From: Providencia sp.
Lineage (GTDB): Bacteria; Pseudomonadota; Gammaproteobacteria; Enterobacterales; Enterobacteriaceae
Direction: 5' to 3'
Assembly: GCF_003533305.1 (NCBI RefSeq)
Contig: NZ_DOEH01000010.1
Coordinates: 90,039 to 154,038 of the forward strand
DNA length: 64,000 nucleotides
The position numbers were made by a program, and so were the translations under genes. How positions within the stretch are numbered: position 1 is the first letter of the stretch; each line of letters starts with the position of its first letter. Under the pieces are notes generated by a model. That model saw only the letters and a list, made by a program, of their open reading frames with translations, was not told the origin of the DNA and made no database searches. Shown piece after piece: positions 46,578-55,440 of the stretch.

Positions 46578-47687
46578 ATGTTGATGAAAAGGACATTAAG
46601 CACCCCGTTGAAAATAGCCGAACATTCGGGGATCACATTAGAGTCGTTACGGGTTTCCTACCATCACAATGTGGTACTGAAACCTTTATCGCTAACGATT
46701 GAACCGGGTGAGATATTAGCGCTGATCGGCCCTTCAGGTTCAGGTAAAACGACAGTATTACGCGCTATTGCAGGTTTTGCACAACCTGACAGTGGCCGAA
46801 TTTTAATTGGCAATAAGGATATTACTCACCTTCCCCCTTTCCAGAGGGGGCTGGGTATGGTTGTGCAAAACTATGCGCTCTTTCCCCATATGAAAGTGGA
46901 AGAGAATGTCGCATTTGGTCTGCGCGCTCAAAAACAGCCAAAAACATTAATCACTGAGCGCGTAGTTGAAGCCTTAAACATTGTCGGCATGAGCGATTAT
47001 GCAACACGTTATCCGCACCAACTGTCTGGAGGTCAACAACAACGAGTCGCTATTGCTCGCGCCATTGCCGTGCGACCTCGAGTGTTATTGCTCGATGAGC
47101 CACTTTCAGCTTTAGATGCGCAAATTCGCCATAATATGGTTGAAGAAATTGCACGTTTGCATCGCGAACTCCCTGAATTAACGATTCTCTATGTCACACA
47201 TGATCAAACCGAAGCCCTCGCACTTGGCGATAAAATTGGCATCATGAAAGATGGCTATTTAGTGGCTCATGGTGAGAAAGAGGCGCTTTATCATCAACCC
47301 CCAAATCGCTTCGCTGCGGAATTCTTAGGTCGTGCAAATATTTTATCCGCGACGGTTTTGGGTTTATCAACAATACCAAACCAAATCAATGTGAGTTGTG
47401 GTGGTTCATTGATTGAAGCTCAAGCCACCACAATGCGTACAGGAACACATAAATGGGTGTGCCTACGACCTCAGCACATTAGTCTCACACCAAGAAATGA
47501 TACTTCGAATCAATTACATGCCACTTTATGTGCTATTCGATGGCAAGGGGATTTAACCCATCTTGTCTGTGATGTTTCAGGTGAAAGCGTGACGGTCGCC
47601 GTGACGCATTTATCCTCTGCACCACGGGTAGGGGATAAACTCACGCTGTGGTTTTCACCAACCAATACCATTTTAATTGAGGATTGA
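46578..47687 (+). CDS. phnT: 2-aminoethylphosphonate ABC transporter, ATPase
   Basis: 369 residues, length of Salmonella PhnT. Walker A GPSGSGKTT, signature LSGGQQQR, Walker B VLLLDEPLSALD, H-loop YVTHDQTEALAL, then a C-terminal TOBE-type domain (about residues 250-369). Powers uptake through PhnU and PhnV. It ends one base before the phnU ATG. Two Met codons lie near the start (MLMKRTL), so the exact start may be three residues later. Confidence 0.93.
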   Translation: MLMKRTLSTPLKIAEHSGITLESLRVSYHHNVVLKPLSLTIEPGEILALIGPSGSGKTTVLRAIAGFAQPDSGRILIGNKDITHLPPFQRGLGMVVQNYALFPHMKVEENVAFGLRAQKQPKTLITERVVEALNIVGMSDYATRYPHQLSGGQQQRVAIARAIAVRPRVLLLDEPLSALDAQIRHNMVEEIARLHRELPELTILYVTHDQTEALALGDKIGIMKDGYLVAHGEKEALYHQPPNRFAAEFLGRANILSATVLGLSTIPNQINVSCGGSLIEAQATTMRTGTHKWVCLRPQHISLTPRNDTSNQLHATLCAIRWQGDLTHLVCDVSGESVTVAVTHLSSAPRVGDKLTLWFSPTNTILIED

Positions 47688-47688
47688 T

Positions 47689-48549
47689 ATGTCTCACATT
47701 AGTGCATTCAAGCAACCCTTTATTAAGCTAAGACCTATTTACTGGTTGCTACCGCCATTATTGGTATTAGCCACGTTATTTTTCTATCCACTTTTACTGA
47801 TAGCGGAACAAGCCATACAAACACAATCAGGGCATTGGGGATTGGAAACCTTTTGGCAAGTGATTGAATCACGTCGATTTATCAATGGATTATGGAATAC
47901 GCTGCAAATTGCTTTTTTCGCGACACTGGGCTGCTTAATGGTAGGTAGTCTATTCGCGATAATATTAGTGTTTATTCCTTTTCCTGGCAGCCGTTTAATC
48001 ACTCAAGTTATTGATACTTTCATCGCATTACCCACTTTTTTGATTACACTCGCTTTTACCTTTATTTATGGCTCCGCAGGTTTATTAAATGGGTCATTGA
48101 TGGCCGTTTTTAATATTGAACTCCCTCCCATTGATTTTTTATATTCAATCAACGGCGTTATTTTGGCTGAAATCACTGTATTCACACCACTTGTTATGCG
48201 CCCTTTGATGGCAGCATTAAGACAAATAGATAAAAGCCAACTAGAGGCAGCAAGTATTTTAGGTGCTCATCCTGCTCGTGTTATCAGACAAATTATTTTT
48301 CCTGCCGCGCTTCCCGCCTTATTAGCTGGTGGAAGTTTATGTTTATTACTTACAACGAATGAGTTTGGCATCGTATTGTTCATCGGTGCCAAAGGTGTGA
48401 ATACACTACCTATGATGGTCTACAGTAAAGCGATTCTTGAATCTGATTACACTGTGGCCTGTATGATAGCGCTGATAAATATACTTATCTCATTAGGATT
48501 GTTTTTCTTATACCGAGTGGCGACAACTCGCCTCAGTGCAAAGGGGTAA
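47689..48549 (+). CDS. phnU: 2-aminoethylphosphonate ABC transporter, permease
   Basis: 286 residues from ATG 47689 (MSHISAFKQP), with GAGG eight bases upstream; an in-frame TTG at 47677 lies inside phnT. About six membrane helices and the permease coupling loop EAASILGAHPARVIRQIIFPAALPA. It partners with PhnV to form the channel. Confidence 0.92.
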   Translation: MSHISAFKQPFIKLRPIYWLLPPLLVLATLFFYPLLLIAEQAIQTQSGHWGLETFWQVIESRRFINGLWNTLQIAFFATLGCLMVGSLFAIILVFIPFPGSRLITQVIDTFIALPTFLITLAFTFIYGSAGLLNGSLMAVFNIELPPIDFLYSINGVILAEITVFTPLVMRPLMAALRQIDKSQLEAASILGAHPARVIRQIIFPAALPALLAGGSLCLLLTTNEFGIVLFIGAKGVNTLPMMVYSKAILESDYTVACMIALINILISLGLFFLYRVATTRLSAKG

Positions 48550-48551
48550 GT

Positions 48552-49349
48552 ATGCTTATTTGGTCTAAAAAAGGGCGAATTACAGCGAGTATTATCGCCA
48601 TCGCTCTATTTTCATTACTATTTTTATTGCCGCTGGGTATGATCTTACTGTCCAGCTTAACTAAGCAATGGAATGGTATTTTACCATCAGGTTTTACCAT
48701 TTCTCATTTCATCAATGCATTTAGTGGTTTCGCTTGGGACGCCATATTATCCAGTTTAATTATTGGGTTCAGTGCGAGCTTGTTCGCTTTGGTATGCGGT
48801 TTATGGGCGGCATTAGCGTTACGGCACTATAGTGGTAGATTACAAAAATATCTCAGTATCATGTTCTATTTACCCAGTGCTATTCCATCAGTTTCCATTG
48901 GTCTTGGAACCCTCGTGGCTTTCAGTCAAGGTTACTTGCAAATGAATGGGACATTTTGGATTATTTTTTCTGCCCACTTTGTCTTAATTTCAGCATTCAC
49001 CTTTAGCAATGTCTCGACTGGTTTAACCCAAATTTCACCTGATATCGAAAATGTTGCCTTCAGTTTAGGCGCCTCTCCAGGGTATCGATTATTCCATGTC
49101 ACGCTACCATTATTGATGCCTTGGATAATTTCAGCGCTTGCACTCAGCCTTTCCCTTTCATTAGGCGAATTGGGGGCGACCATGATGTTATACCCTCCAG
49201 GTTGGGCAACGTTACCTGTGTCTATTTTTAGCCTAACCGACAGAGGAAATATCGCTGATGGCTCTGCATTAACAATAGTATTAGTGGTGATAACATTGAT
49301 TCTAATGAGGTTACTCGAAAGAGTGGCTAAGCGGCTGGGGCAAAAATAA
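48552..49349 (+). CDS. phnV: 2-aminoethylphosphonate ABC transporter, permease
   Basis: 265 residues, as in Salmonella. Six membrane helices and the coupling loop ENVAFSLGASPGYRLFHVTLPLLMP. It starts two bases after the phnU stop and is the last gene of the operon; a terminator-like hairpin follows at 49371. Confidence 0.92.
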   Translation: MLIWSKKGRITASIIAIALFSLLFLLPLGMILLSSLTKQWNGILPSGFTISHFINAFSGFAWDAILSSLIIGFSASLFALVCGLWAALALRHYSGRLQKYLSIMFYLPSAIPSVSIGLGTLVAFSQGYLQMNGTFWIIFSAHFVLISAFTFSNVSTGLTQISPDIENVAFSLGASPGYRLFHVTLPLLMPWIISALALSLSLSLGELGATMMLYPPGWATLPVSIFSLTDRGNIADGSALTIVLVVITLILMRLLERVAKRLGQK

Positions 49350-49370
49350 TTATTGAATACAAATTATCAT

Positions 49371-49402
49371 GCAAAGCCCTGAATGGGCTTTGTAATTTTA
49401 AC
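49371..49402 (+). terminator. terminator after phnV
   Basis: GCAAAGCCC (49371-49379), TGAAT, GGGCTTTGT (49385-49393), followed by AATTTTA. One G-U pair in the stem. It separates phnV from the convergent vapC. Confidence 0.7.
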
Positions 49403-49407
49403 AAATT

Positions 49408-49839
49408 TCAAACTGACGATGATGATTTCGTCCAATCTTCTAATTTAAGCCCAGATACCCGTGAAAATTCACGCGTATTATTTGTCACCAAAATTGAGTT
49501 AGATGAAATTGCATGACCTGCAATTGCAGTATCATTGTTGCCGATCGATGTACCTATATCTGATAGCATCTTTTTAATTGTTGTGGTCGCATCAATTGCA
49601 GCCTTATCCCAAGGTAAGATAGCATCGAGGCGCTCACAAAAAGCATCCACTAATACATTGTGCTTAGCAGATGCTTTTTTGCCAACCGCCCCAAAACGCA
49701 TTTCTGAGTATGTGATTGCTGAAACGACAATTGAATATCGTTTCATTACACAATCTTGTAGTTTTTCAAGTAAATATATTGGTTGCTCTCTCATAATGAA
49801 TGAACAAATATTTGTATCAAGCATATAAATTCTTTTCAC
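49408..49839 (-). CDS. vapC: VapC-type PIN-domain toxin
   Basis: 143 residues with the PIN-domain acidic residues: D8 in YMLDTNICSF, E46 in TYSEMRFGA, and the later WDKAAIDAT and IGNNDTAIAGHA. It resembles the enterobacterial VapC that cuts initiator tRNA. Four-base overlap with the vapB stop (ATGA). The toxin appears intact; it lies between phnV and the pyr region, where it is not part of the usual core order. Confidence 0.92.
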   Translation of the reverse strand: MKRIYMLDTNICSFIMREQPIYLLEKLQDCVMKRYSIVVSAITYSEMRFGAVGKKASAKHNVLVDAFCERLDAILPWDKAAIDATTTIKKMLSDIGTSIGNNDTAIAGHAISSNSILVTNNTREFSRVSGLKLEDWTKSSSSV

Positions 49840-50069
49840 AAAATCACCCGTCCATCTTCGATAACATCTTCCCTATCAAGTAAAAAGTCACTATCTGCTT
49901 TACCTTCATCAGTAAATGACAACCAATTAGGTTTTACAGGTCGTAAAATAATACTGTCCCCTTCACGACTAATTTCTAACTCATTTACACCCTCAAAATC
50001 GAAATCTTTAGGTAAACGGATGGCTCGATTATTACCGTTTCTAAATATAGAAACTGTTTTTGTCCTCAT
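49836..50069 (-). CDS. vapB: VapB-type antitoxin
   Basis: 77 residues from ATG 50069 (MRTKTVSIFRNG), which has a near-perfect ribosome site AAAGGAGGT; ten extra codons upstream are rejected. N-terminal AbrB/SpoVT swapped-hairpin fold (NGNNRAIRLPKDFDF) and a C-terminal toxin-binding tail. It neutralises VapC and with it represses the operon, whose promoter is covered by CATATG repeats. Confidence 0.92.
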   Translation of the reverse strand: MRTKTVSIFRNGNNRAIRLPKDFDFEGVNELEISREGDSIILRPVKPNWLSFTDEGKADSDFLLDREDVIEDGRVIL

Positions 50070-50093
50070 CAGGTACCTCCTTTGAATCAGCTC

Positions 50094-50143
50094 TAACATA
50101 TGTTAAGTATATGCACCAATTAGCATATGTCAACATATGTCAA
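50094..50143 (-). promoter_or_regulatory. vapBC promoter and operator repeats
   Basis: On the minus strand TTGACA (50133-50128), 16 bp, TATACT (50111-50106). Around it lie a perfect palindrome TAACATATGTTA (50094-50105) and two direct CATATGT copies 10 bp apart (50124-50130 and 50134-50140), likely sites for the VapBC complex. Confidence 0.7.
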
Positions 50144-50281
50144 ATAGACAGCTAATCACTGAACTTACCATTTTCTTCTTCAACCGTAATCATCTCTATG
50201 ATTTTTCGGTTTTATCTTTTTAGATTAAATATCAACCAAATTGCAAAATGAAAAAAAATTCATTTTTCTTTATGCAAACGC

Positions 50282-50309
50282 TTGCGTCAAACAAAGAGAT
50301 GCGTATAAT
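50282..50309 (+). promoter_or_regulatory. pyrBI promoter
   Basis: TTGCGT (50282-50287), 16 bp, TATAAT (50304-50309). The sequence after the -10 (TCGCCACAATTTGTCGGGAG) resembles the start region of E. coli pyrBI. Confidence 0.8.
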
Positions 50310-50334
50310 TCGCCACAATTTGTCGGGAGAAACC

Positions 50335-50484
50335 ATGAACGCTGCTATTCTATTATTGACTCAGAATACCTCCACCGCACTGCCTTCGAGCGGTCTGGAC
50401 AGCCAGTTTTTCCCCTCCGTATTTGAAAAAAAGCCCCTCATTGAGGGGCTTTTTTTTGGCCTATCCCCTAACGCGTCTTGCTGA
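50335..50484 (+). CDS. pyrL: pyrBI leader peptide
   Basis: 49 residues from ATG 50335 (GGGAG upstream) to TGA 50482-50484, spanning the attenuator as in E. coli. Its composition differs from E. coli PyrL, but it keeps Phe and Pro codons just before the hairpin (QFFPSVFEKKP) where the message is U-rich (a T-rich stretch around 50408). When UTP is low, slow transcription through this U-rich part lets the ribosome follow closely and prevent the terminator from forming. Confidence 0.85.
   Translation: MNAAILLLTQNTSTALPSSGLDSQFFPSVFEKKPLIEGLFFGLSPNASC
50432..50457 (+). terminator. pyrBI attenuator
   Basis: AGCCCCTC (50432-50439), ATT, GAGGGGCT (50443-50450), seven T: a strong Rho-independent terminator inside pyrL, 43 bp before pyrB. 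Confidence 0.92.
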
Positions 50485-50499
50485 CACAGGAGAATAACG

Positions 50500-51435
50500 A
50501 TGCCGAACCCTCTATACCTTCGCGACATAATTTCTATTAACGATCTCGATCGCTCTGATCTAGAGCTAGTGCTTAAAGTTGCTGCCGCACTAAAAAAACA
50601 ACCACAACCCGAGTTTCTTAAACATAAAGTTATTGCTAGTTGTTTCTTTGAAGCCTCGACTAGAACTCGTTTGTCTTTTGAAACTGCAATTCATCGCCTT
50701 GGCGCATCTGTGGTCGGTTTTTCTGACAGCACCAATACATCGCTAGGTAAGAAAGGGGAAACCTTAGCAGACACTATCTCGGTCATCAGCCAATATGTTG
50801 ATGCGATAGTCATGCGCCACCCTCAAGAAGGTGCCGCACGTCTAGCAAGTCAATTTGCAGGGCAGATCCCCGTCATTAATGCCGGAGATGGCTCTAACCA
50901 GCATCCAACACAAACTTTACTCGACTTGTTTACCATTCAAGAAACCCAAGGCCGTTTAGAAAATCTACAAGTGGCAATGGTGGGTGACCTTAAATATGGC
51001 AGAACCGTACATTCACTCACTCAAGCGCTCTCCAAATTTAAAGGCAATCACTTTTATTTTATCGCCCCTGAAGTACTGGCGATGCCAAATCATATTTTGA
51101 ATATTCTTGAAGAAAAAGGCGCAACTTATAGCCTACATAGCAACATCGATGAAGTTATGCCTGAACTCGATATCCTTTATATGACTCGCGTACAAAAAGA
51201 GCGCCTAGATCCATCTGAGTATGCCAATGTCAAAGCACAGTTTATTTTACGCGCCGAAGACCTGCATTCTGCCAAACCGAATTTAAAAGTTTTACACCCA
51301 TTACCTCGTATCGATGAAATTACCGTCGACGTTGATAGCACTCCTTACGCCTACTATTTCCAACAAGCAGGAAATGGGATTTATGCGCGACAAGCATTGT
51401 TGTCACTGGTGTTAAATAAAGAATTGGCCATCTGA
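50500..51435 (+). CDS. pyrB: aspartate carbamoyltransferase, catalytic subunit
   Basis: 311 residues, as in E. coli. Carbamoyl-phosphate motif [24 protein letters not shown], and HPLPRIDEI are intact. First committed step of pyrimidine synthesis, as a dodecamer with PyrI. AGGAG lies nine bases before the ATG; controlled by the attenuator upstream. Confidence 0.97.
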   Translation: MPNPLYLRDIISINDLDRSDLELVLKVAAALKKQPQPEFLKHKVIASCFFEASTRTRLSFETAIHRLGASVVGFSDSTNTSLGKKGETLADTISVISQYVDAIVMRHPQEGAARLASQFAGQIPVINAGDGSNQHPTQTLLDLFTIQETQGRLENLQVAMVGDLKYGRTVHSLTQALSKFKGNHFYFIAPEVLAMPNHILNILEEKGATYSLHSNIDEVMPELDILYMTRVQKERLDPSEYANVKAQFILRAEDLHSAKPNLKVLHPLPRIDEITVDVDSTPYAYYFQQAGNGIYARQALLSLVLNKELAI

Positions 51436-51448
51436 GGAGAAAATAATC

Positions 51449-51913
51449 ATGACTCACGATCATAAATTACAAGTTGAAGCCATCAGCCACGGTACTGTCA
51501 TCGACCATATTCCTGCTCAAATTGGCTTCAAACTGCTAAAACTGTTTAAGCTGACCAAAACTGATGAACGTATTACTATTGGATTGAATTTACCCTCAAG
51601 TAATTTAGGCAAAAAAGATATAATTAAAATTGAGAATACTTTTTTGACTCCTGAACAAGCCAACCAATTAGCGATGTACGCACCGGAAGCTACCGTAAAT
51701 CGTATCGAAGATTATCAAGTTGTTGAAAAACTAGAGCTCACATTACCTGAGCATATTGATAATGTGTTGGTGTGCCCAAATAGTAACTGCATCAGCCATA
51801 ATGAACCCGTTTCTAGCAGTTTTCGCGTTAAGAAAATTGATAAAGAAGTCGCACTTACCTGTCGATTCTGCGAAAAAGAATTCGATAGAGATGCAGTGAT
51901 CAATAATCAGTAA
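51449..51913 (+). CDS. pyrI: aspartate carbamoyltransferase, regulatory subunit
   Basis: 154 residues. N-terminal allosteric nucleotide-binding domain ([18 protein letters not shown]) and C-terminal zinc domain with cysteines in CPNSNCIS and [11 protein letters not shown] inhibits and ATP activates the enzyme through this subunit. It follows pyrB by 13 bp. Confidence 0.97.
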   Translation: MTHDHKLQVEAISHGTVIDHIPAQIGFKLLKLFKLTKTDERITIGLNLPSSNLGKKDIIKIENTFLTPEQANQLAMYAPEATVNRIEDYQVVEKLELTLPEHIDNVLVCPNSNCISHNEPVSSSFRVKKIDKEVALTCRFCEKEFDRDAVINNQ

Positions 51914-52013
51914 ACAATTTAAGCGTAAACTGTTGCTTTGTATGGGCGCTATCAGCGCTTATACTAACAGTCAATAGCTCGTAAAGTTGTTTCCTCGATT
52001 AAACGGAGTAGTT

Positions 52014-52400
52014 ATGTCATACGAAATTAATACAGAAAACGCACCAGCCGCTATCGGTCCTTATGTACAAGGTGTTGATTTAGGCAGTATGGTTATCACT
52101 TCAGGTCAAATCCCTGTTAATCCAAAAACCGGCGAAGTACCTGAAGATATTGCTGCGCAAACTCGTCAATCACTCGATAACGTAAAAGCAATTTTAGAAA
52201 AAGCAGGCTTAAAAGCCTCTGATATCGTGAAAACAACGGTATTTGTGAAAGATTTGAATGATTTCGCTACTGTTAATGCGACTTATGAAGAATTCTTCAA
52301 GCAACATAATGCACCATTCCCTGCGCGTTCATGTGTTGAAGTAGCTCGCCTTCCAAAAGATGTCAAAATCGAAATCGAAGCTATTGCAGTTCGTAAATAA
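52014..52400 (+). CDS. ridA: enamine/imine deaminase RidA
   Basis: 128 residues from MSYEINTENAPAAIGPY, with CGGAG upstream; nine earlier codons lack support. YjgF/RidA signature with the catalytic Arg in FPARSCVEVARLPKD. It hydrolyses reactive 2-aminoacrylate made by PLP enzymes. Gene order pyrB-pyrI-ridA matches E. coli. A terminator follows at 52448. Confidence 0.95.
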   Translation: MSYEINTENAPAAIGPYVQGVDLGSMVITSGQIPVNPKTGEVPEDIAAQTRQSLDNVKAILEKAGLKASDIVKTTVFVKDLNDFATVNATYEEFFKQHNAPFPARSCVEVARLPKDVKIEIEAIAVRK

Positions 52401-52447
52401 TGACTAACAATTAATAAAACTATCAAACTAGTGAATTGAATGTAGTC

Positions 52448-52495
52448 ACTGCCTTCTATTGATAGCAATGCGCTATTAGAAGGCAGTCTCTTTTT
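52448..52495 (+). terminator. terminator after ridA
   Basis: ACTGCCTTCTA (52448-52458) pairs with TAGAAGGCAGT (52477-52487), with an inner TAGC/GCTA, followed by CTC and five T. Confidence 0.85.
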
Positions 52496-52625
52496 ATTTA
52501 TCCGCCTTTTACTCCTCATCGCCAATTAGCAATTATTCTCATTCATTGCAAACAAAAAAACGCGAATAATCCTTTTTTTATTTTTATCTCTGCGCTTTTG
52601 ATATTCATACAAATTATTTTTTTCC

Positions 52626-52639
52626 TTGTTTTAAATCAA
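52626..52639. promoter_or_regulatory. FNR-like site upstream of nrdD
   Basis: TTGTTTTAAATCAA fits the FNR consensus TTGAT-N4-ATCAA in nine of ten positions. FNR control of the anaerobic reductase is known in E. coli. Confidence 0.6.
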
Positions 52640-52665
52640 ACTAGCGTCATCTAAAAAAAAGCAAT

Positions 52666-52714
52666 AACCTATATATTGTGCTTTAATTACAGCGCAAGAC
52701 ACAATATGTAGTGT
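52666..52714. promoter_or_regulatory. pair of NrdR boxes upstream of nrdD
   Basis: ACACAATATGTAGTGT (52699-52714) fits the NrdR box; AACCTATATATTGTGC (52666-52681) is a weaker second box. Their centres are about 33 bp apart, close to three helical turns, as for paired NrdR sites. Confidence 0.7.
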
Positions 52715-52725
52715 TTATTCACATT

Positions 52726-52786
52726 TTATCCACAGATTGACTCACACAACTATGAATAATAGATAACACTGTTTATCTGTGGATAA
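52726..52786. promoter_or_regulatory. inverted pair of perfect DnaA boxes before nrdD
   Basis: TTATCCACAGAT (52726-52737) and ATCTGTGGATAA (52775-52786) are a perfect 12-bp inverted repeat, each containing the strongest DnaA 9-mer TTATCCACA. The pair lies 20-80 bp before the nrdD start codon. Confidence 0.6.
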
Positions 52787-52805
52787 CTAAAGAAGGAGCT
52801 TTAAA

Positions 52806-54944
52806 GTGGGAACGGTTGTTATTAAAAGAGATGGTTGTCAGGTCAGCTTTGGCCTTCCGAGAATTCAAGAAGCCGTCAAGCGCGCCGCCGCTGCGGCGAA
52901 TGTTAAGGATGACGATTACTGTCTTCAGGTTGCCTCCGTTGTAACGGAACAACTGTGCAACCGTGACAAAGTCGATATTCGCGAAATTCAAGATGCGGTA
53001 GAAAACCAACTCATGGCAGGCCCTTATAAGGACTTGGCTCGCGCCTATATTGAATATCGTCACGATAGAGATAGCGAACGCGAAAAGCGCAGCCAGCTCA
53101 CGCATGATATCCGCGGCCTCATTGAACAAAGCAATGTTTCTTTACTCAATGAAAATGCCAATAAAGACAGCAAAGTTATCCCCACTCAGCGCGACCTACT
53201 GGCTGGCATTGTAGCTAAACATTATGCCAAACAACATATTTTGCCACGCGACATCGTTCAAGCCCATGAACGCGGTGAAATTCACTATCACGACCTTGAT
53301 TACGCGCCATTTTTCCCAATGTTCAACTGTATGTTAATCGACCTTGAAGGCATGTTAACTAATGGTTTTAAAATGGGAAATGCAGAAATTGAACACCCTA
53401 AATCAATTTCAACTGCAACCGCAGTAACCGCACAGATTATTGCTCAAGTTGCTAGCCATATTTATGGTGGTACAACGATTAACCGTATTGACGAAATTTT
53501 AGCGCCTTATGTCAAAACAAGTTATGACAAACATCTTAAAGTCGCCAAAGAATGGAATATTGCGGATGCCGAAGGCTATGCACAAAGTCGTACTGAAAAA
53601 GAGTGTTACGATGCTTTCCAATCTTTAGAATATGAAGTTAATACCTTACATACCGCTAATGGACAAACGCCATTTGTCACCTTTGGTTTTGGCTTGGGGA
53701 CTTCAAAAGAAGCACGCCTCATTCAACAATCTATTTTGAAAAATCGGATTGCAGGTCTTGGCAAAAATCGTAAAACCGCGGTGTTCCCAAAACTGGTGTT
53801 TGCCATTAAAAAAGGCTTAAACCACCAGCTTGGCGACCCGAGCTATGATATCAAACAACTCGCTCTTGAGTGCGCTAGCAAACGCATGTACCCCGATATT
53901 CTTAACTATGACAAAGTTGTTGAAGTCACTGGCTCATTTAAAACACCAATGGGTTGCCGCAGTTTCTTAGGCGTCTATGAAGAAGATGGCCAGCAAATCC
54001 ATGATGGACGCAACAATATCGGCGTCATCAGCCTTAACTTGCCACGTATTGCTATTGAAGCGCAAGGCAATGAAGATGCATTTTGGATATTGCTCGAAGA
54101 GCGTCTATCTATTGCGAAAAAAGCCTTAATGACCCGTATTGCGCGCCTCGAAAATGTCAAAGCTCGCGTCGCCCCGATCCTCTATATGGAAGGTGCTTGT
54201 GGCGTAAGATTAAAAGCGGATGATAATATCGCAGAGATCTTTAAAAATGGTCGCGCCTCTATTTCGCTGGGCTACATTGGCTTACACGAAACAATTAATG
54301 CACTATTTGGCAACCAAACTCACGTCTATGACAGTAAGCAACTCAGAGAGAAAGCCGTCGCCATTGTTGATCGACTACGCCAAGCTACTGATAAGTGGAA
54401 AGAAGAAACTGGCTATGGTTTTAGTTTATACAGCACACCAAGTGAAAATTTATGCGACCGTTTTTGTCGTATTGATACCGCCGAATTTGGTGTGATCCCG
54501 GGCGTAACAGATAAAGGTTATTACACCAATAGCTTCCATTTGGATGTTGAAAAACAAGTTAATCCTTACGATAAAATTGATTTTGAATCGCCTTATCCAC
54601 CTCTCGCAAATGGGGGGTTCATCTGCTATGGCGAATATCCAAACTTACAACATAACGTTAAAGCCCTTGAAGATGTTTGGGATTACAGCTATCAGCACGT
54701 TCCTTACTATGGTACCAACACACCTATTGATGAATGTTATGAATGCGGTTTTTCAGGCGAATTTTCCTGTACCAGCAAAGGGTTTACCTGCCCTGCCTGT
54801 GGCAATCATGATACAACGCGAGTTTCTGTAATTCGCCGCGTCTGCGGTTATTTAGGCAGCCCGGATGCAAGGCCATTTAATGCAGGAAAACAAGAAGAAG
54901 TAAAACGTCGAATTAAGCACTTAGGTAATGGGCAACTTGGGTAA
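52806..54944 (+). CDS. nrdD: anaerobic ribonucleoside-triphosphate reductase
   Basis: 712 residues with a GTG start (GAAGGAG upstream). An N-terminal ATP-cone (VIKRDGCQVSFGLPRIQEAV), the catalytic barrel, a C-terminal zinc site CYECGF...CPACG, and the glycyl radical G681 in RRVCGYLGSPDARPFN, the same position as in E. coli. It reduces NTPs to dNTPs without oxygen, using formate. Upstream FNR-like, NrdR-like and DnaA-box sequences indicate layered control. nrdG follows by 16 bp. Confidence 0.97.
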   Translation: MGTVVIKRDGCQVSFGLPRIQEAVKRAAAAANVKDDDYCLQVASVVTEQLCNRDKVDIREIQDAVENQLMAGPYKDLARAYIEYRHDRDSEREKRSQLTHDIRGLIEQSNVSLLNENANKDSKVIPTQRDLLAGIVAKHYAKQHILPRDIVQAHERGEIHYHDLDYAPFFPMFNCMLIDLEGMLTNGFKMGNAEIEHPKSISTATAVTAQIIAQVASHIYGGTTINRIDEILAPYVKTSYDKHLKVAKEWNIADAEGYAQSRTEKECYDAFQSLEYEVNTLHTANGQTPFVTFGFGLGTSKEARLIQQSILKNRIAGLGKNRKTAVFPKLVFAIKKGLNHQLGDPSYDIKQLALECASKRMYPDILNYDKVVEVTGSFKTPMGCRSFLGVYEEDGQQIHDGRNNIGVISLNLPRIAIEAQGNEDAFWILLEERLSIAKKALMTRIARLENVKARVAPILYMEGACGVRLKADDNIAEIFKNGRASISLGYIGLHETINALFGNQTHVYDSKQLREKAVAIVDRLRQATDKWKEETGYGFSLYSTPSENLCDRFCRIDTAEFGVIPGVTDKGYYTNSFHLDVEKQVNPYDKIDFESPYPPLANGGFICYGEYPNLQHNVKALEDVWDYSYQHVPYYGTNTPIDECYECGFSGEFSCTSKGFTCPACGNHDTTRVSVIRRVCGYLGSPDARPFNAGKQEEVKRRIKHLGNGQLG

Positions 54945-54960
54945 ATATTAGGTTAATAAC

Positions 54961-55425
54961 ATGAATTACCATCAATATTATCCCGTTGATGTCGTTAATG
55001 GCCCCGGTACACGTTGCACCCTGTTTGTTTCAGGGTGCGTTCACCAATGCCGAGGTTGTTATAATAAAAGTACATGGCGGGTAGATTCAGGCATTCCATT
55101 CACGCAAGAAATGGAAGATAGGATAATTCAAGATTTACAAGATACGCGGATCCGCCGACAAGGTCTGTCCCTTTCAGGCGGCGATCCTCTGCATCCTGCT
55201 AATCTACCGGCGATACTGAAATTAATTAAACGGGTAAAAACAGTTTGCCCCGATAAAGACATTTGGCTGTGGACAGGTTATGAATTGAATGAATTGACGT
55301 TAGAGCAACAAAAAGTGGCTCGACTCATCAACACACTCATTGATGGCAAGTTTGAACAGGATTTATATAACCCTTCTTTGGTCTGGCGTGGAAGCAGCAA
55401 TCAAGTGATCCATAAACTACGTTAA
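54961..55425 (+). CDS. nrdG: anaerobic ribonucleotide reductase activase
   Basis: 154 residues, same as E. coli. Radical-SAM cluster C26-x3-C30-x2-C33 in GCVHQCRGCYN. It makes the glycyl radical on NrdD using S-adenosylmethionine. Tail-to-tail with yhbP, 15 bp apart. Confidence 0.96.
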   Translation: MNYHQYYPVDVVNGPGTRCTLFVSGCVHQCRGCYNKSTWRVDSGIPFTQEMEDRIIQDLQDTRIRRQGLSLSGGDPLHPANLPAILKLIKRVKTVCPDKDIWLWTGYELNELTLEQQKVARLINTLIDGKFEQDLYNPSLVWRGSSNQVIHKLR

Positions 55426-55440
55426 CTCATTGATACATAA

